This document shows, piece after piece, positions 7,522 to 15,781 of a DNA stretch of 29,323 nt. Source of the DNA: a virus; IMG/VR virus record IMGVR_UViG_3300042526_000039, positions 1-29,323 of that record; one strand, given 5' to 3'. Position 1 is the stretch's first letter; each line of letters opens with the position of its first letter. Below the pieces are notes generated by a model. That model was given only the letters and a program-made list of their open reading frames with translations. It was not told the DNA's origin and did not search any database. Both the position numbers and the translations under genes were made by a program.

Positions 7522-7952
7522 AGGAATGCCTTCATTGCAAGTGGGTTGCCAGTCAATTTGGCAATAACTTCATGGTCGTTGAGAACCATAAAGAGGGCTG
7601 GGTCATCATCACGGGTCTCGCCGGGGACTGGAACCTCCCAACGATCACCGCCCCACTTAGGGACGCGGATGAAATCACCAACCTCGCACCAAGTGCCCTC
7701 TACCCATGACTCCATCGTGTCGCGCTTTTTAAACGCCAATGGGCCAAGAGAGATCACCTTTGCGACCATGTTCTGCCACTTCTCGGTTTCTTTGGTCTCT
7801 GAGACCAAAATAATCCCGGCACTCGTTACCGTCTTCTTCGTTCGACGCAGTTGTACTAAAACTCTTGCGCCAAGGGGTATCGCACCGGGGTCTACAGCAG
7901 GAAAGGCTTCCCGCAAATCGGCTGAATCACCAGCCACCGTGCTATCTGTCAT
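7518..7952 (-). CDS. GroES-like co-chaperonin (Cpn10 family)
   Basis: 144 aa. Residues 26-133 follow the Cpn10 pattern: IPLGARVLVQLRR (beta strand), a flexible loop with the hydrophobic tripeptide-like GIIL (residues 46-49) at the position where GroES has GIVL for GroEL contact, VAKVISLGP, then WCEVGDFIRVPKWGGDRWEV and a C-terminal MVLNDHEVIAKL equivalent to the GroES ILRENDILA strand. Cpn10 lids close the GroEL chamber; phage versions such as T4 gp31 adapt it to fold the coat protein. It lies upstream of scaffold and coat genes, which fits that job. The N-terminal 25 residues are an extension over host GroES. Fairly sure of the family, role inferred. Confidence 0.8.
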   Translation of the reverse strand: MTDSTVAGDSADLREAFPAVDPGAIPLGARVLVQLRRTKKTVTSAGIILVSETKETEKWQNMVAKVISLGPLAFKKRDTMESWVEGTWCEVGDFIRVPKWGGDRWEVPVPGETRDDDPALFMVLNDHEVIAKLTGNPLAMKAFL

Positions 7953-8127
7953 CGTTGTCTTCCTTTAGAAGGTTGTTAAGGATTTCAAGGGCCTCCTCAA
8001 GACCTGCGATATGTCCGACCAGACGCTGGTACGAGGCGTAGTCAGCGGCATTACCCGTTGACAAACCCTGCACCACCGCCTCTTTACGCGCTTTTACAGC
8101 GCCAATAAAGTCGGATACATACCTCAT
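7942..8127 (-). CDS. Small helical protein between portal and scaffold genes
   Basis: 61 aa, predicted all helix. It contains YQRLVGHIAGLEEALEILNN and an acidic tail KEDNDDR. Comparable small proteins directly downstream of portal genes are common in podovirus-like genomes I recall, without function. Its ATG overlaps the stop of the tiny upstream gene (ATGA), and its end overlaps the co-chaperonin start by 11 nt, so the three are translationally coupled. Role unknown. Confidence 0.65.
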   Translation of the reverse strand: MRYVSDFIGAVKARKEAVVQGLSTGNAADYASYQRLVGHIAGLEEALEILNNLLKEDNDDR

Positions 8128-8303
8128 GCGTTTCTCTTGTCTACGCCCTTGTTTTGGGAGAAATTCCCGTGGTCGCTGTTAGCCTCTGGTAGGGTCGCTT
8201 TTGATTGCTCTTTTAAGGTTTCACCTGTAACCCAAGCGCCAGCGGCCATGCGCTGGTGTTGCTTGACTTGTTCGCTCTGTTGGTCTTTGTCAGTAGTAGC
8301 CAT
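8124..8303 (-). CDS. 59-aa hydrophilic protein directly after the portal gene
   Basis: Translation from the ATG at 8303 gives MATTDKDQQSEQVKQHQRMA and continues with AGAWVTGETLKEQSKATLPE to an RNA stop overlapping the next ATG (ATGA at 8127-8124). AGGAAAAT overlaps the portal stop just upstream of the ATG and can serve as ribosome-binding site. The protein is polar, without domains I recognise. The exact fit between portal stop and next start leaves little doubt that it is a gene, despite its size. Confidence 0.65.
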   Translation of the reverse strand: MATTDKDQQSEQVKQHQRMAAGAWVTGETLKEQSKATLPEANSDHGNFSQNKGVDKRNA

Positions 8304-8304
8304 T

Positions 8305-10812
8305 TTATTTTCCTAAGTTTCGTTGTGTGAGGTTTTGCAGTTGGACAGCAGTCTGCTCCTGCTCTTGTCGAAGTTTGACCTCGTCCACGGTCAACTCGGC
8401 AGTCTTCATTCGCTCTGTCGTGAGGTTGTCCTCGGCGTTCATCGCGATCTTGATCTGACGATCCTTGTCCTTCTGTCCCATTTCCGCTTGGAACTTCTGC
8501 GTATCAAAGGCAAGGCGTGCTTGATCTTCGGCGGCGCGGCGTTGTGTCTCGGCCATAGAAGCCTGCAACACGGCTTGTGCCTCGCCGTCCATTGGCGGTG
8601 CTGGTGGCTTGAACTGTTGCATCATCTGGCCCAACTGCTCCAGCGCAGGCAACAAGCCTTTGAACACTTCTTCGGTGTCCATTGACAGGTGTGTAGAGGC
8701 CAGAGCCACCGCGTTGTCGATCTGCTTGACCAACTTGCTGTCCTCGTACTTACCAAACTGCACGCCTGTCTCGCCCTGCACATAGGTGGACATCTGGCTG
8801 GTGTACCAGAGCATCATGTGCTGCTTGATGTGCTCCAACACATTTGGGATGTACTTTGGCGCAATCAAGCGGTTTGACCCCAAGGCGGGATCGAGCGCAA
8901 AAGCCAAGTGGGTTTGAATGTGAGCCAACTGATCCTGACGCGGGTAAGCAAAGGCTGGTCGGCCCAACGCCATAGCAGAATTCTCGTCTGCGGCATTCAT
9001 CTCCGCAGGCTTGCTGGCATTTGGTATTAACTCGTTTACATTCGGAATCTTCAACTGCTTGAGCATTCGGTTCACGACGGCACGCTGGTCAAAAATCTGC
9101 GGGAACTGCGCAGACAACTGCAACACAGACTGCATCTGGGCCACACGCTGTGTCTCAGAGAAGATGTGGGGATCACTGACAGGCACAATGTCGCTGTTGC
9201 GCTTGAAGTCTTCCTTTTTGACGGGCAACTCTGCCACCATGTCGCCGCGCTTTTGCTCATCCAAGTACCAACGGTTCAAGCGGCCAATAATGCCAATGAC
9301 TCGGCGCTGGCTTTCGTGCAAGCGTGCGTGGATGGAGGAGAACACTACAGCGCCCTGCTCAATCAATGCCTGCGTGGTTCCCACGGGCATCGTAGACTTG
9401 GCATCGGCAATCTTCTCTTCGGCGGTTGTCACCACGCCTTTGGCGGCGTCGGTGATAAAGCCCAACAACTGGAACAGCACAGGCGACGGCGGGTTGAAGG
9501 GCATAGGCATTGCAATCTTGCGGATGTCATCCACACCGGGGGCGCTTTCCACCTCGGTCACCTGCGTTACCTCGATCTGCTGACTTGCACCAGAAATGCG
9601 GGCACCCTTCAACTTCAGCATCGTGGCCGAGTTGTTGATGTGCGCAGTGTCCAGCAAGGCCCGTAATGCACCCGTCAAGGCCGCGCTGAGACCTCCAATG
9701 AGGTGAGGTAGCCCCACAGCGTATGCGCCCCGCCAAGGGATGAATTTGAACTCGACCATCCAGTCCAGTTTTTCCATTGACTCGTCGCCCTCTTCCCAGT
9801 TGCGGTAGAGGCCAAGCACTTTGCTCTCCAACTCGTCAACCATCAAAATGTAGGGGGCCGAGTCGCCGTTGGTAATTGAGTCGTCGTCAATTGACAGCCA
9901 TGTGTGGATGTGGAACACGCGGCGCAGGCCGTCTTCGTTGTCATCCCACGACTTGCCTTCAATCTTGTTGTTGGCCTTCTCGGCGGCTGTTTGTTCTGGC
10001 TCGGCGGATGCGCGGATCAAATTGATGTCGCGGTACAGGCCACGGTCGATGCGTTGTTGCATCTCCCAGCCAGTGATGTCTTGTTGCTCTGTCACGCGCT
10101 GGGCTGTGTAGAAATTCACAGCGGCGTAAGGCAGGAGGATGTTGTCAATGGGCACAAACTCAGCGCAGGGACGGCGCTTCTTGTCGTCGTACCAAATCTT
10201 CATAAACTGTGAGCCACCAAGGGGCAACTGCGTGAGCAACTGCTCCTGCTCGTCGCGGAACTCAACCATTTGCTCGGTCAACTGCCAATTAAGGTAGTCG
10301 CGTTTGCGCTCGGCGGTCTCGGTCTTTTCTTCAGTGACCTCACCCAAAATCTTGGTGCGCACTGGGCCGTCAGGGGGGAACATCTCTTTGATGGCGCGGG
10401 CGGCAAAGTCAACGCAAGCCTCGGCCATGATGGGGTGGACAACCTTGCTGGCACCAAAGAAGTTTGCACCACCGGGGGCATCATCCCCCAAGCCCGTGCG
10501 CTTGAGACCCTCCTCGTACTGCTTGTCGCGTTTTTCGCGGGCTTCCTTGTCCTTCTCGACTAGATCGAGGTATCGCGAGCCAATCTTCTCAAGGTCAAAG
10601 ATGTTGATGGTCTCTGCAAGGTTCTCGTAAAAGTCTGGGTTTTCTTCCGGGCCTTTGAACTCGCCTAGCGTCACGATGGCCGAGCCATCCTCCAACTCCT
10701 CGACATCTTGATTCTCTTCTTCCAACTCAGCAACAGCACCGCCGTCATCAGTCATCTTCAGCCCGTCAATGAAGCGGTCTGCGTTGGGGTCGTTTGGAAA
10801 TTGGGTTGCCAT
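8305..10812 (-). CDS. Portal protein
   Basis: 835 aa, in the size class of large podoviral portals. Portals form the twelve-fold ring through which DNA enters and leaves the head. Acidic N-terminus (residues 1-70), then a core with GGANFFGASKVVHPIMAEAC (about 114-133), FAARAIKEMFPPDGPV, and QLPLGGSQFMKIWYDD, which match portal proteins I recall. A long C-terminal coiled coil (about 745-835: TQRRAAEDQARLAFDTQKFQ and beyond) fits the barrel or crown extension. It is encoded after the terminase and polyvalent genes and before scaffold and coat, the expected order. AGGA lies 8 nt before the ATG. Confident. Confidence 0.88.
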   Translation of the reverse strand: MATQFPNDPNADRFIDGLKMTDDGGAVAELEEENQDVEELEDGSAIVTLGEFKGPEENPDFYENLAETINIFDLEKIGSRYLDLVEKDKEAREKRDKQYEEGLKRTGLGDDAPGGANFFGASKVVHPIMAEACVDFAARAIKEMFPPDGPVRTKILGEVTEEKTETAERKRDYLNWQLTEQMVEFRDEQEQLLTQLPLGGSQFMKIWYDDKKRRPCAEFVPIDNILLPYAAVNFYTAQRVTEQQDITGWEMQQRIDRGLYRDINLIRASAEPEQTAAEKANNKIEGKSWDDNEDGLRRVFHIHTWLSIDDDSITNGDSAPYILMVDELESKVLGLYRNWEEGDESMEKLDWMVEFKFIPWRGAYAVGLPHLIGGLSAALTGALRALLDTAHINNSATMLKLKGARISGASQQIEVTQVTEVESAPGVDDIRKIAMPMPFNPPSPVLFQLLGFITDAAKGVVTTAEEKIADAKSTMPVGTTQALIEQGAVVFSSIHARLHESQRRVIGIIGRLNRWYLDEQKRGDMVAELPVKKEDFKRNSDIVPVSDPHIFSETQRVAQMQSVLQLSAQFPQIFDQRAVVNRMLKQLKIPNVNELIPNASKPAEMNAADENSAMALGRPAFAYPRQDQLAHIQTHLAFALDPALGSNRLIAPKYIPNVLEHIKQHMMLWYTSQMSTYVQGETGVQFGKYEDSKLVKQIDNAVALASTHLSMDTEEVFKGLLPALEQLGQMMQQFKPPAPPMDGEAQAVLQASMAETQRRAAEDQARLAFDTQKFQAEMGQKDKDRQIKIAMNAEDNLTTERMKTAELTVDEVKLRQEQEQTAVQLQNLTQRNLGK

Positions 10813-10834
10813 ATGTTCAATCCTGTATTACACT
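10806..10834 (+). promoter_or_regulatory. Plus-strand sigma70-type promoter opposing the structural operon
   Basis: TTGCCA (10806-10811), 17-nt spacer, TACACT (10829-10834). Transcription would start near 10841, which is the first base of the plus-strand ATG, so the mRNA could be leaderless. Hexamers equal those of the minus-strand promoter at 22442-22469. The box overlaps the portal gene start on the other strand. Confidence 0.55.
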
Positions 10835-10840
10835 TAGGTT

Positions 10841-11164
10841 ATGCATCGATCTCGCACCATCCACGAACGCTACCCTTACTTTGCCTTTGCAACGGGGACG
10901 GGTTGGCGCGTGCTTGACTGTAAAGCCGAGGGGCGCACTTTTGTCAGTGAGGAGTACGACGATAAAGAAGATGCTTTGGTTCATGTCAAGTCTCTTAACG
11001 AACGGTACTGGTTAGAGTGGAGGGCTGGGATTGACGCCCAGATTGCGATACGGACGGCCCGCGAACAATCCGCTCCTCCGCCTTCTTCAAGCGGTTCCTC
11101 ATCTCTGTGGACTCGGCTGAAGGCGGTCTTGCGCCCATCTTTTCGTAGTCACCACGGAACATAA
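10841..11164 (+). CDS. Probable moron-like plus-strand gene of unknown function
   Basis: 107 aa, the only convincing plus-strand reading frame within the structural module. Residues 10-75 look like genuine protein (YPYFAFATGTGWRVLDCKAE, then GRTFVSEEYDDKEDALVHVK and NERYWLEWRAGID). The 182 nt between the portal start and the end of the polyvalent gene have no minus-strand gene, so this frame fills the gap. Its last 170 nt overlap the 3' end of the opposing gene. A consensus-like promoter ends seven bases upstream of the ATG. I recognise no family. Single host-effect genes with private promoters inside late operons are known as morons; that label is inference. It could also be a chance open frame. 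Confidence 0.5.
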   Translation: MHRSRTIHERYPYFAFATGTGWRVLDCKAEGRTFVSEEYDDKEDALVHVKSLNERYWLEWRAGIDAQIAIRTAREQSAPPPSSSGSSSLWTRLKAVLRPSFRSHHGT

Positions 11165-14100
11165 TGTCCTTGGTGCTGTCGGCTTTGCCAAACTGAACCT
11201 TGGCACCTTTGCCCAATATTTCATTTGCTGCTTGCGCCGCCTTCTTGTAGTCAAGCGCGTCACCCTCAAAAGGCGCGACAAACATAGAATTGTTTTTTGG
11301 ACTGTGCGTGACAATCATTCCGGGGAGCATATCGGCCAGACTCTGTATCTGCCCCTTTGTCAAACGCTCTGAGCCACCAATCATCATGGCCGTTGCATCC
11401 TTTGGATTCTTAAACATCAACGGCGTAAATTTATGCGCCGCCACCATCTCTTGACCTAACTCCTGCCCAGCGGTGCCGATGTCTGCAATCAGCCGCTTGT
11501 TAGTGGAAAGGTTGCCTGCGCGTGGAATGGTGATACCCACCATAGGGTTGGTTTCCTGCTGGCCCGCAAAGTTCTCATACAAGCCTTGGCCCAGCGTCTT
11601 TTCGGTTTTGCGACCACCCATTCGTTCCATGCTGACGGGTGCCCCTTCGCCAGAGATCATGCGCTTGGTCACTAAGTCCTTAAACTTGTCGCCGCCCTTT
11701 TGACCCAAGTCGGGGGCAACGGCCTCCATCGTCAAAGTGGCTGGTCTAAATGGTCGCTGTGCATTGGCAGACATGGTCTCTAGCCCGCCTCGGACGGTGT
11801 TTAAAGCCTCTGGTGCCTTCTTAGCCAAGTCTGCGGTTTTCTGTGCGCCTTTAATCATGCCAGTGGGCGAGAACAGGCTCAACGCCGTTTCAGTCATAGG
11901 ACGATCCTCCCCAGAGGTCACGCCGTATTTGTTCATCAGGTCTTTGATGTGTTCTGATCCAGCGAATGGCTTTTCACTCGATAACCGAGTCGGTTTCCCC
12001 ATCATGCCAGTCAGCGCGTCTACACCACCCAGACCCATGTTGATCATGTCCACAGGCAGGCCAAGTGCTGGCGCAAGAATGCCTCGGTTGCCGATGTCAG
12101 TTGCGGCGCGGGGCTTCTTGTAGGACTCGTACTCTTTCTTGCTTTGATCCATAGCCAACTTGCCCAATTGCTCGGCGATCTCTCTGGCTGTAGGCTCATC
12201 AGATGAGCCACCCTTGGACATCCGCTGAACTGGCTTGTCAAAGATGCTGGCTCTGCCACCCTCTGCCATTTTCTTTACTGGCCTACTGCTGACACGGCCA
12301 CCAAGGGCTTTGTGCATAGCGAATCGCTTGTGGAATCGGGCCATGTCCTCTGGCGACTCCTTGCTGTTGACTGCGCCGCCGTCCTTGCGCAGGAAGCCCT
12401 TGCCTGTGACCATGTCGTTCATCACCTCGGTAGGCGACTTGCCAGTCTGCTCGGCGGTGCGCTTGATCAGTCGTTCAAGGTTGTCCACATAGTTCTCTGG
12501 CTTGGTTTTGAGTGCCGTTACATCAGCGGAGCCGTACCAGCCCAAAGCCTGCGCCTCTGCTGGCTCAACACCGTGGCGCTTGGCACCGCGTTGCCACAGT
12601 TCCTCAAAGCCTGCGTACTCGGAGCCAGAGGGCGCGGCCTCCCAGAAGCCGGGACGCTGTTGCGCCTCACGCATCGACATCTCGCCACTGTTATACATCT
12701 CACGCGGCTTGTACGAGTTGATGATCTTGCCAGTCTCATCCTTCTCCACCAACTTGCTCGTCAGCCAACGCGGGTCACCCTGCTCAATGATGGGGCCACG
12801 CAGTGCGTTCACATCCACCGTCACGGGCTTGACATTACCAAGCAGGTTCTCATAGAAGGTGCCCAACTTCTTGTTTGGGGGCAGAGCGCCAGCAATGTCG
12901 CCTTGGCCGATCATCACGGCGCGGTTAAAGATGTCACCCTGCGCCAGCGATCCGTATCCTGTGGGCAACTCCACCAGTTGGCGACCTTGAGCCAGCGATG
13001 GGTCTTCCTTGAGCGCCTTTTTGAGTTTGTTCGTCAGCAGGAGTGAGTTCTCAGGCAGTTGGCCTGTCTCACTCAGGTGATACAAATACGATCCCATCTG
13101 GTTCTGTTTGTCCACTGGGTTGCGCTGGCTGGCGCTGGCAAACTGCGCCAACATCGACTCAAACTGCTCCGGGGTTCGGCCAGCATTGAGCGCTACTTGG
13201 CGTAGAGGCTCGGTGCCGTACCACTCTTGCACATTGAGGTCTTTGCCCTTGTTGATCAGGTTGTCCACCTTCTTGCGGGCCTTGGGGCTGTCAAGCAAGT
13301 CTTGCATCCGCTCGTTGTACTTGGGCGACTTGCCCTCGGCACGGGCCTTGTCCACCATTGGCATACGCGGCAAGTCCTTCTGCTCACGCAAGGTGTACAT
13401 CCCATTGTCGCGGGGCATCAGTGGCAGGCCAGTGCCTTGCGGGCGCGTCATCGGCGCTTGCTGAGACTCCAGCACATCGGCAATCTTGGACTCGCTTGCC
13501 TTCTTGGCTTGCGCCATCTCTTTAGCCTTGGTCAGAGCGCCTGTGATGCCTCTGCTTACTTTTCCTGCGTCTGCCATGTGAAGGACTCCTCCGTGAGAAT
13601 ATTTCTCTTCTGACTTCTTACCGTATGTTGGTTTCTTCGCCAACACCAACGGGCCAATCTGGATAACCTCTTCAGCGCCGTGGACTGGCTCCATTGATGC
13701 GCGGTCGTAGAAATAACCATGCCGCTCTGGATCGTATCCAACTTGCTTCCACTCTGGATGATCAAGGTACTCTTGCGCTTTGGCTACAGCGGCCTCTTCG
13801 CTCATTGGGTTCCAGTCACCTCTGATTACAGCAAACGGTGCCTTTGGGCCACCTTGCGCAACCTTCAACGCCTTATCAGGTGAGCCAATCATTGTGGCGT
13901 TCTTGACCGATGATGTCGAGCCATACACGGTTGGTTGATCCTTGCGGTGGATCGAATTTACCCAAACACCATGATCCTTGTATGCGGGAATATCTAAACG
14001 CAAATCAGCCTGTTCACCAGCGGTCATGTCTTTTGACTTGCCAAACATTGGTTTTTTATTCGCGGTCAGCGCCTTCATTGCGTCCTCAATAGTCGCGGGG

Positions 14101-14342
14101 GCTGGAACAAATGAATAGGGTGTAACAGGCTTTAATCGGGCCACCATTGCGTCATACTGAGAGGCTGTAATCTTACCCTTTGCCAGCAAATTAGCGGCTT
14201 CTGTCAACTCAGGCACCCGCTTGGTCACATCCTTGAAATTCATATCAAGACGATTGACCATAGGCTTCTCTGCCGTCGCCATCTGCTTGGCCTGCGCTAA
14301 TGCGCCAGTCATGCCCTTGCCAAGTTTGCGGAGGTCAGCCAT
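10995..14342 (-). CDS. Large polyvalent-type protein, probably injected or internal virion protein
   Basis: 1115 aa between TerL and portal. Residues 98-237 (FGKSKDMTAGEQADLRLDIP, then YKDHGVWVNSIHRK, YGSTSSVKNATM, YDPERHGYFYDRASMEPVHG and AEEVIQIGPLVLAK) resemble one of the large polyvalent protein-associated domains described in phage multi-domain proteins thought to enter the host with the DNA. Residues 5-22 and 260-277 are a duplicated helix (TGALAQAKQMA / TGALTKAKEMA). A KGG/EGG-rich linker lies near 675-715. The rest I cannot assign; no catalytic site stands out. AAGGA precedes the ATG. The last roughly 25 residues are Ser/Arg-rich and antisense to the plus-strand gene. An internal start at residue 256 is possible. 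Confidence 0.65.
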   Translation of the reverse strand: MADLRKLGKGMTGALAQAKQMATAEKPMVNRLDMNFKDVTKRVPELTEAANLLAKGKITASQYDAMVARLKPVTPYSFVPAPATIEDAMKALTANKKPMFGKSKDMTAGEQADLRLDIPAYKDHGVWVNSIHRKDQPTVYGSTSSVKNATMIGSPDKALKVAQGGPKAPFAVIRGDWNPMSEEAAVAKAQEYLDHPEWKQVGYDPERHGYFYDRASMEPVHGAEEVIQIGPLVLAKKPTYGKKSEEKYSHGGVLHMADAGKVSRGITGALTKAKEMAQAKKASESKIADVLESQQAPMTRPQGTGLPLMPRDNGMYTLREQKDLPRMPMVDKARAEGKSPKYNERMQDLLDSPKARKKVDNLINKGKDLNVQEWYGTEPLRQVALNAGRTPEQFESMLAQFASASQRNPVDKQNQMGSYLYHLSETGQLPENSLLLTNKLKKALKEDPSLAQGRQLVELPTGYGSLAQGDIFNRAVMIGQGDIAGALPPNKKLGTFYENLLGNVKPVTVDVNALRGPIIEQGDPRWLTSKLVEKDETGKIINSYKPREMYNSGEMSMREAQQRPGFWEAAPSGSEYAGFEELWQRGAKRHGVEPAEAQALGWYGSADVTALKTKPENYVDNLERLIKRTAEQTGKSPTEVMNDMVTGKGFLRKDGGAVNSKESPEDMARFHKRFAMHKALGGRVSSRPVKKMAEGGRASIFDKPVQRMSKGGSSDEPTAREIAEQLGKLAMDQSKKEYESYKKPRAATDIGNRGILAPALGLPVDMINMGLGGVDALTGMMGKPTRLSSEKPFAGSEHIKDLMNKYGVTSGEDRPMTETALSLFSPTGMIKGAQKTADLAKKAPEALNTVRGGLETMSANAQRPFRPATLTMEAVAPDLGQKGGDKFKDLVTKRMISGEGAPVSMERMGGRKTEKTLGQGLYENFAGQQETNPMVGITIPRAGNLSTNKRLIADIGTAGQELGQEMVAAHKFTPLMFKNPKDATAMMIGGSERLTKGQIQSLADMLPGMIVTHSPKNNSMFVAPFEGDALDYKKAAQAANEILGKGAKVQFGKADSTKDIMFRGDYEKMGARPPSAESTEMRNRLKKAEERIVRGPSVSQSGRQSQPSTLTSTVR
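13577..13592 (-). promoter_or_regulatory. Internal Shine-Dalgarno and ATG within the polyvalent gene
   Basis: Minus strand GGAGGAG (13592-13586), 8-nt spacer, ATG at 13577. This ATG is in frame (residue 256) and opens the sequence MADAGKVSRGITGAL, which parallels the true N-terminus MADLRKLGKGMTGAL. An 860-aa second product, or an in-frame fusion of two formerly separate genes, would explain it. Confidence 0.55.
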
Positions 14343-14350
14343 ATTGATCC

Positions 14351-15781
14351 TTATGCGGAGTACGGGTTCACCCGCTTCGGTTGGGTGAACTCCAAATAAT
14401 CGTCGTCATTATCAGGGGGTTCTGGATTGATGTCGAGCCAGTTCATGTCCTTCAATAACCGAATCGCTTGCGTTGCGCTATCGACATAGTCGTCGTGCGC
14501 CGCATCGGGGAACGCGCATATCTGGGACAGGAACCCCTCGGCCCAACTGCGGACATATCCACGGTGGGTGTCGGACTCAGGGAGCCAGACACGGCCAGTC
14601 GCGAAGATGGACGCAGTGATCTGGAGTCTTTGCATCTTGTCAGCCCTGCCGGGGTTGTACGCCCGCACAGGCAGGTGGGCATAGCGCAACTCTTGGATCA
14701 GGGAGATGCCTGCCGCCTTGTCCTCCACGAGGATCAGGTCTGGCCGCTTGGCATCGCGCCCTTCGCCATACGACACACGCCACTCCTCGATGACCTTGGG
14801 CTTGAGTTTAGGGAAGGACAGGTGTTCAGCCCAGCAGTCGATCAGAAGCACGCTCATAGGCCCGTCCTGCGGCTTGAACACGCCCCATGTGGTCATGGCC
14901 GTCGGGTCGTTGTGTTCCTTCTCACTGAAGGCGCAGTCGTAGGACTGGACAATGTACTCGAACTTGGGGAAGGGCTTGTTACCCGGCCACAGCTTGAACA
15001 TATCGCGGGACACCACCTTGCCGTCTTCCAGATCGACGATGGCACCCATCACCTCCTGCTCGTACAGCTTGGAGCCACGGTAGGTCTCCAACTGCTTCTG
15101 GAACGCCTTGTCGAGGTTCTTGGCGTTGTCGTAGGTGCTGGCGCGGGACACCACCACATCGTCACCCTCACGGCCCACCAGATCGAGGATCAAGTCCTTG
15201 GGGCGAGGTGTCGTGGTCACGATCACACGCGGGTGGCTGTGGGGCTTGTCGTCGGGCTTGATACGCAGGCCAAGCATCATGTTGTCCCATGCCTCGTTCG
15301 GGCCGAGGTATGAGAACGCTGCCAACTCATCACACCAGCAAAACGACGAGTTGATACCGCGCAGGCGGTCGTAGGAGTCAGCCGACACACCCCTGATCTT
15401 GGAGCCGTTGGACAGCCTGATCAAGTGATCCTGCTTATTGTAATCAGTTACAAGCGCCTCGGGTATGCACGCCAGCAGGCCAGATGGCCCCTCAAAGCAG
15501 GTGAACTTCAGGTCGCCACTGGTGGGGGCCAGAACGATGCTCATCGTGTTCGGGTGCGTCCACGCCCACCACCACAGGGCTTCTGCCGCACTACGGGTTT
15601 TCCCTGCCCCTCGGCCAGCCAGCATCAGGAAGACGGTGTAGTCCAGATGTAGGTCAGGCGGTATCTGGTATGCGTGCGCCTTGGCGATCCACTGCGCATG
15701 GGCGATGAAAGCGATTCGGTTATGTTCGGGCAGAGTCTCAAACTCGGCCACCGTCTGGTCATCGAACAGGTCAGCCAGCAC
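14351..15781 (-). CDS. terL: Terminase large subunit (ATPase and nuclease)
   Basis: 476 aa, the motor that pumps DNA into the head and cuts it. ATPase domain: Walker A AGRGAGKT (residues 55-62), Walker B FCWCDE (147-152), coupling motif VIVTTTP (186-192). Nuclease domain: acidic residues in SYDCAF (D282), LVEDKAAG (E353) and AHDDYVDS (D430/D431), the RNase H-like triad. All key residues are present and length is normal. The start overlaps the TerS 3' end by 11 nt; the polyvalent gene follows after 8 nt. This is the Terminase_6-like type; packaging mode (cos or headful) cannot be told from it here. Very confident. Confidence 0.95.
   Translation of the reverse strand: MLADLFDDQTVAEFETLPEHNRIAFIAHAQWIAKAHAYQIPPDLHLDYTVFLMLAGRGAGKTRSAAEALWWWAWTHPNTMSIVLAPTSGDLKFTCFEGPSGLLACIPEALVTDYNKQDHLIRLSNGSKIRGVSADSYDRLRGINSSFCWCDELAAFSYLGPNEAWDNMMLGLRIKPDDKPHSHPRVIVTTTPRPKDLILDLVGREGDDVVVSRASTYDNAKNLDKAFQKQLETYRGSKLYEQEVMGAIVDLEDGKVVSRDMFKLWPGNKPFPKFEYIVQSYDCAFSEKEHNDPTAMTTWGVFKPQDGPMSVLLIDCWAEHLSFPKLKPKVIEEWRVSYGEGRDAKRPDLILVEDKAAGISLIQELRYAHLPVRAYNPGRADKMQRLQITASIFATGRVWLPESDTHRGYVRSWAEGFLSQICAFPDAAHDDYVDSATQAIRLLKDMNWLDINPEPPDNDDDYLEFTQPKRVNPYSA

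Noticed and set aside
6869-7567. Plus-strand open frame of 232 aa opposite the scaffold-like gene
   Set aside because: Cys, Ser, Phe and Leu-rich composition is a typical antisense product of a Lys/Glu/Gln-rich coiled coil.
12312-13046. Plus-strand open frame of 244 aa opposite the polyvalent gene
   Set aside because: No ribosome-binding site or promoter was seen and its composition is that of an antisense frame; the minus frame is continuous and protein-like.
14468-15313. Long open frame on the plus strand opposite terL (281 aa)
   Set aside because: It is the antisense shadow of a gene with intact ATPase and nuclease motifs; its composition (His, Leu, Val, Gly-rich) is typical of antisense frames.
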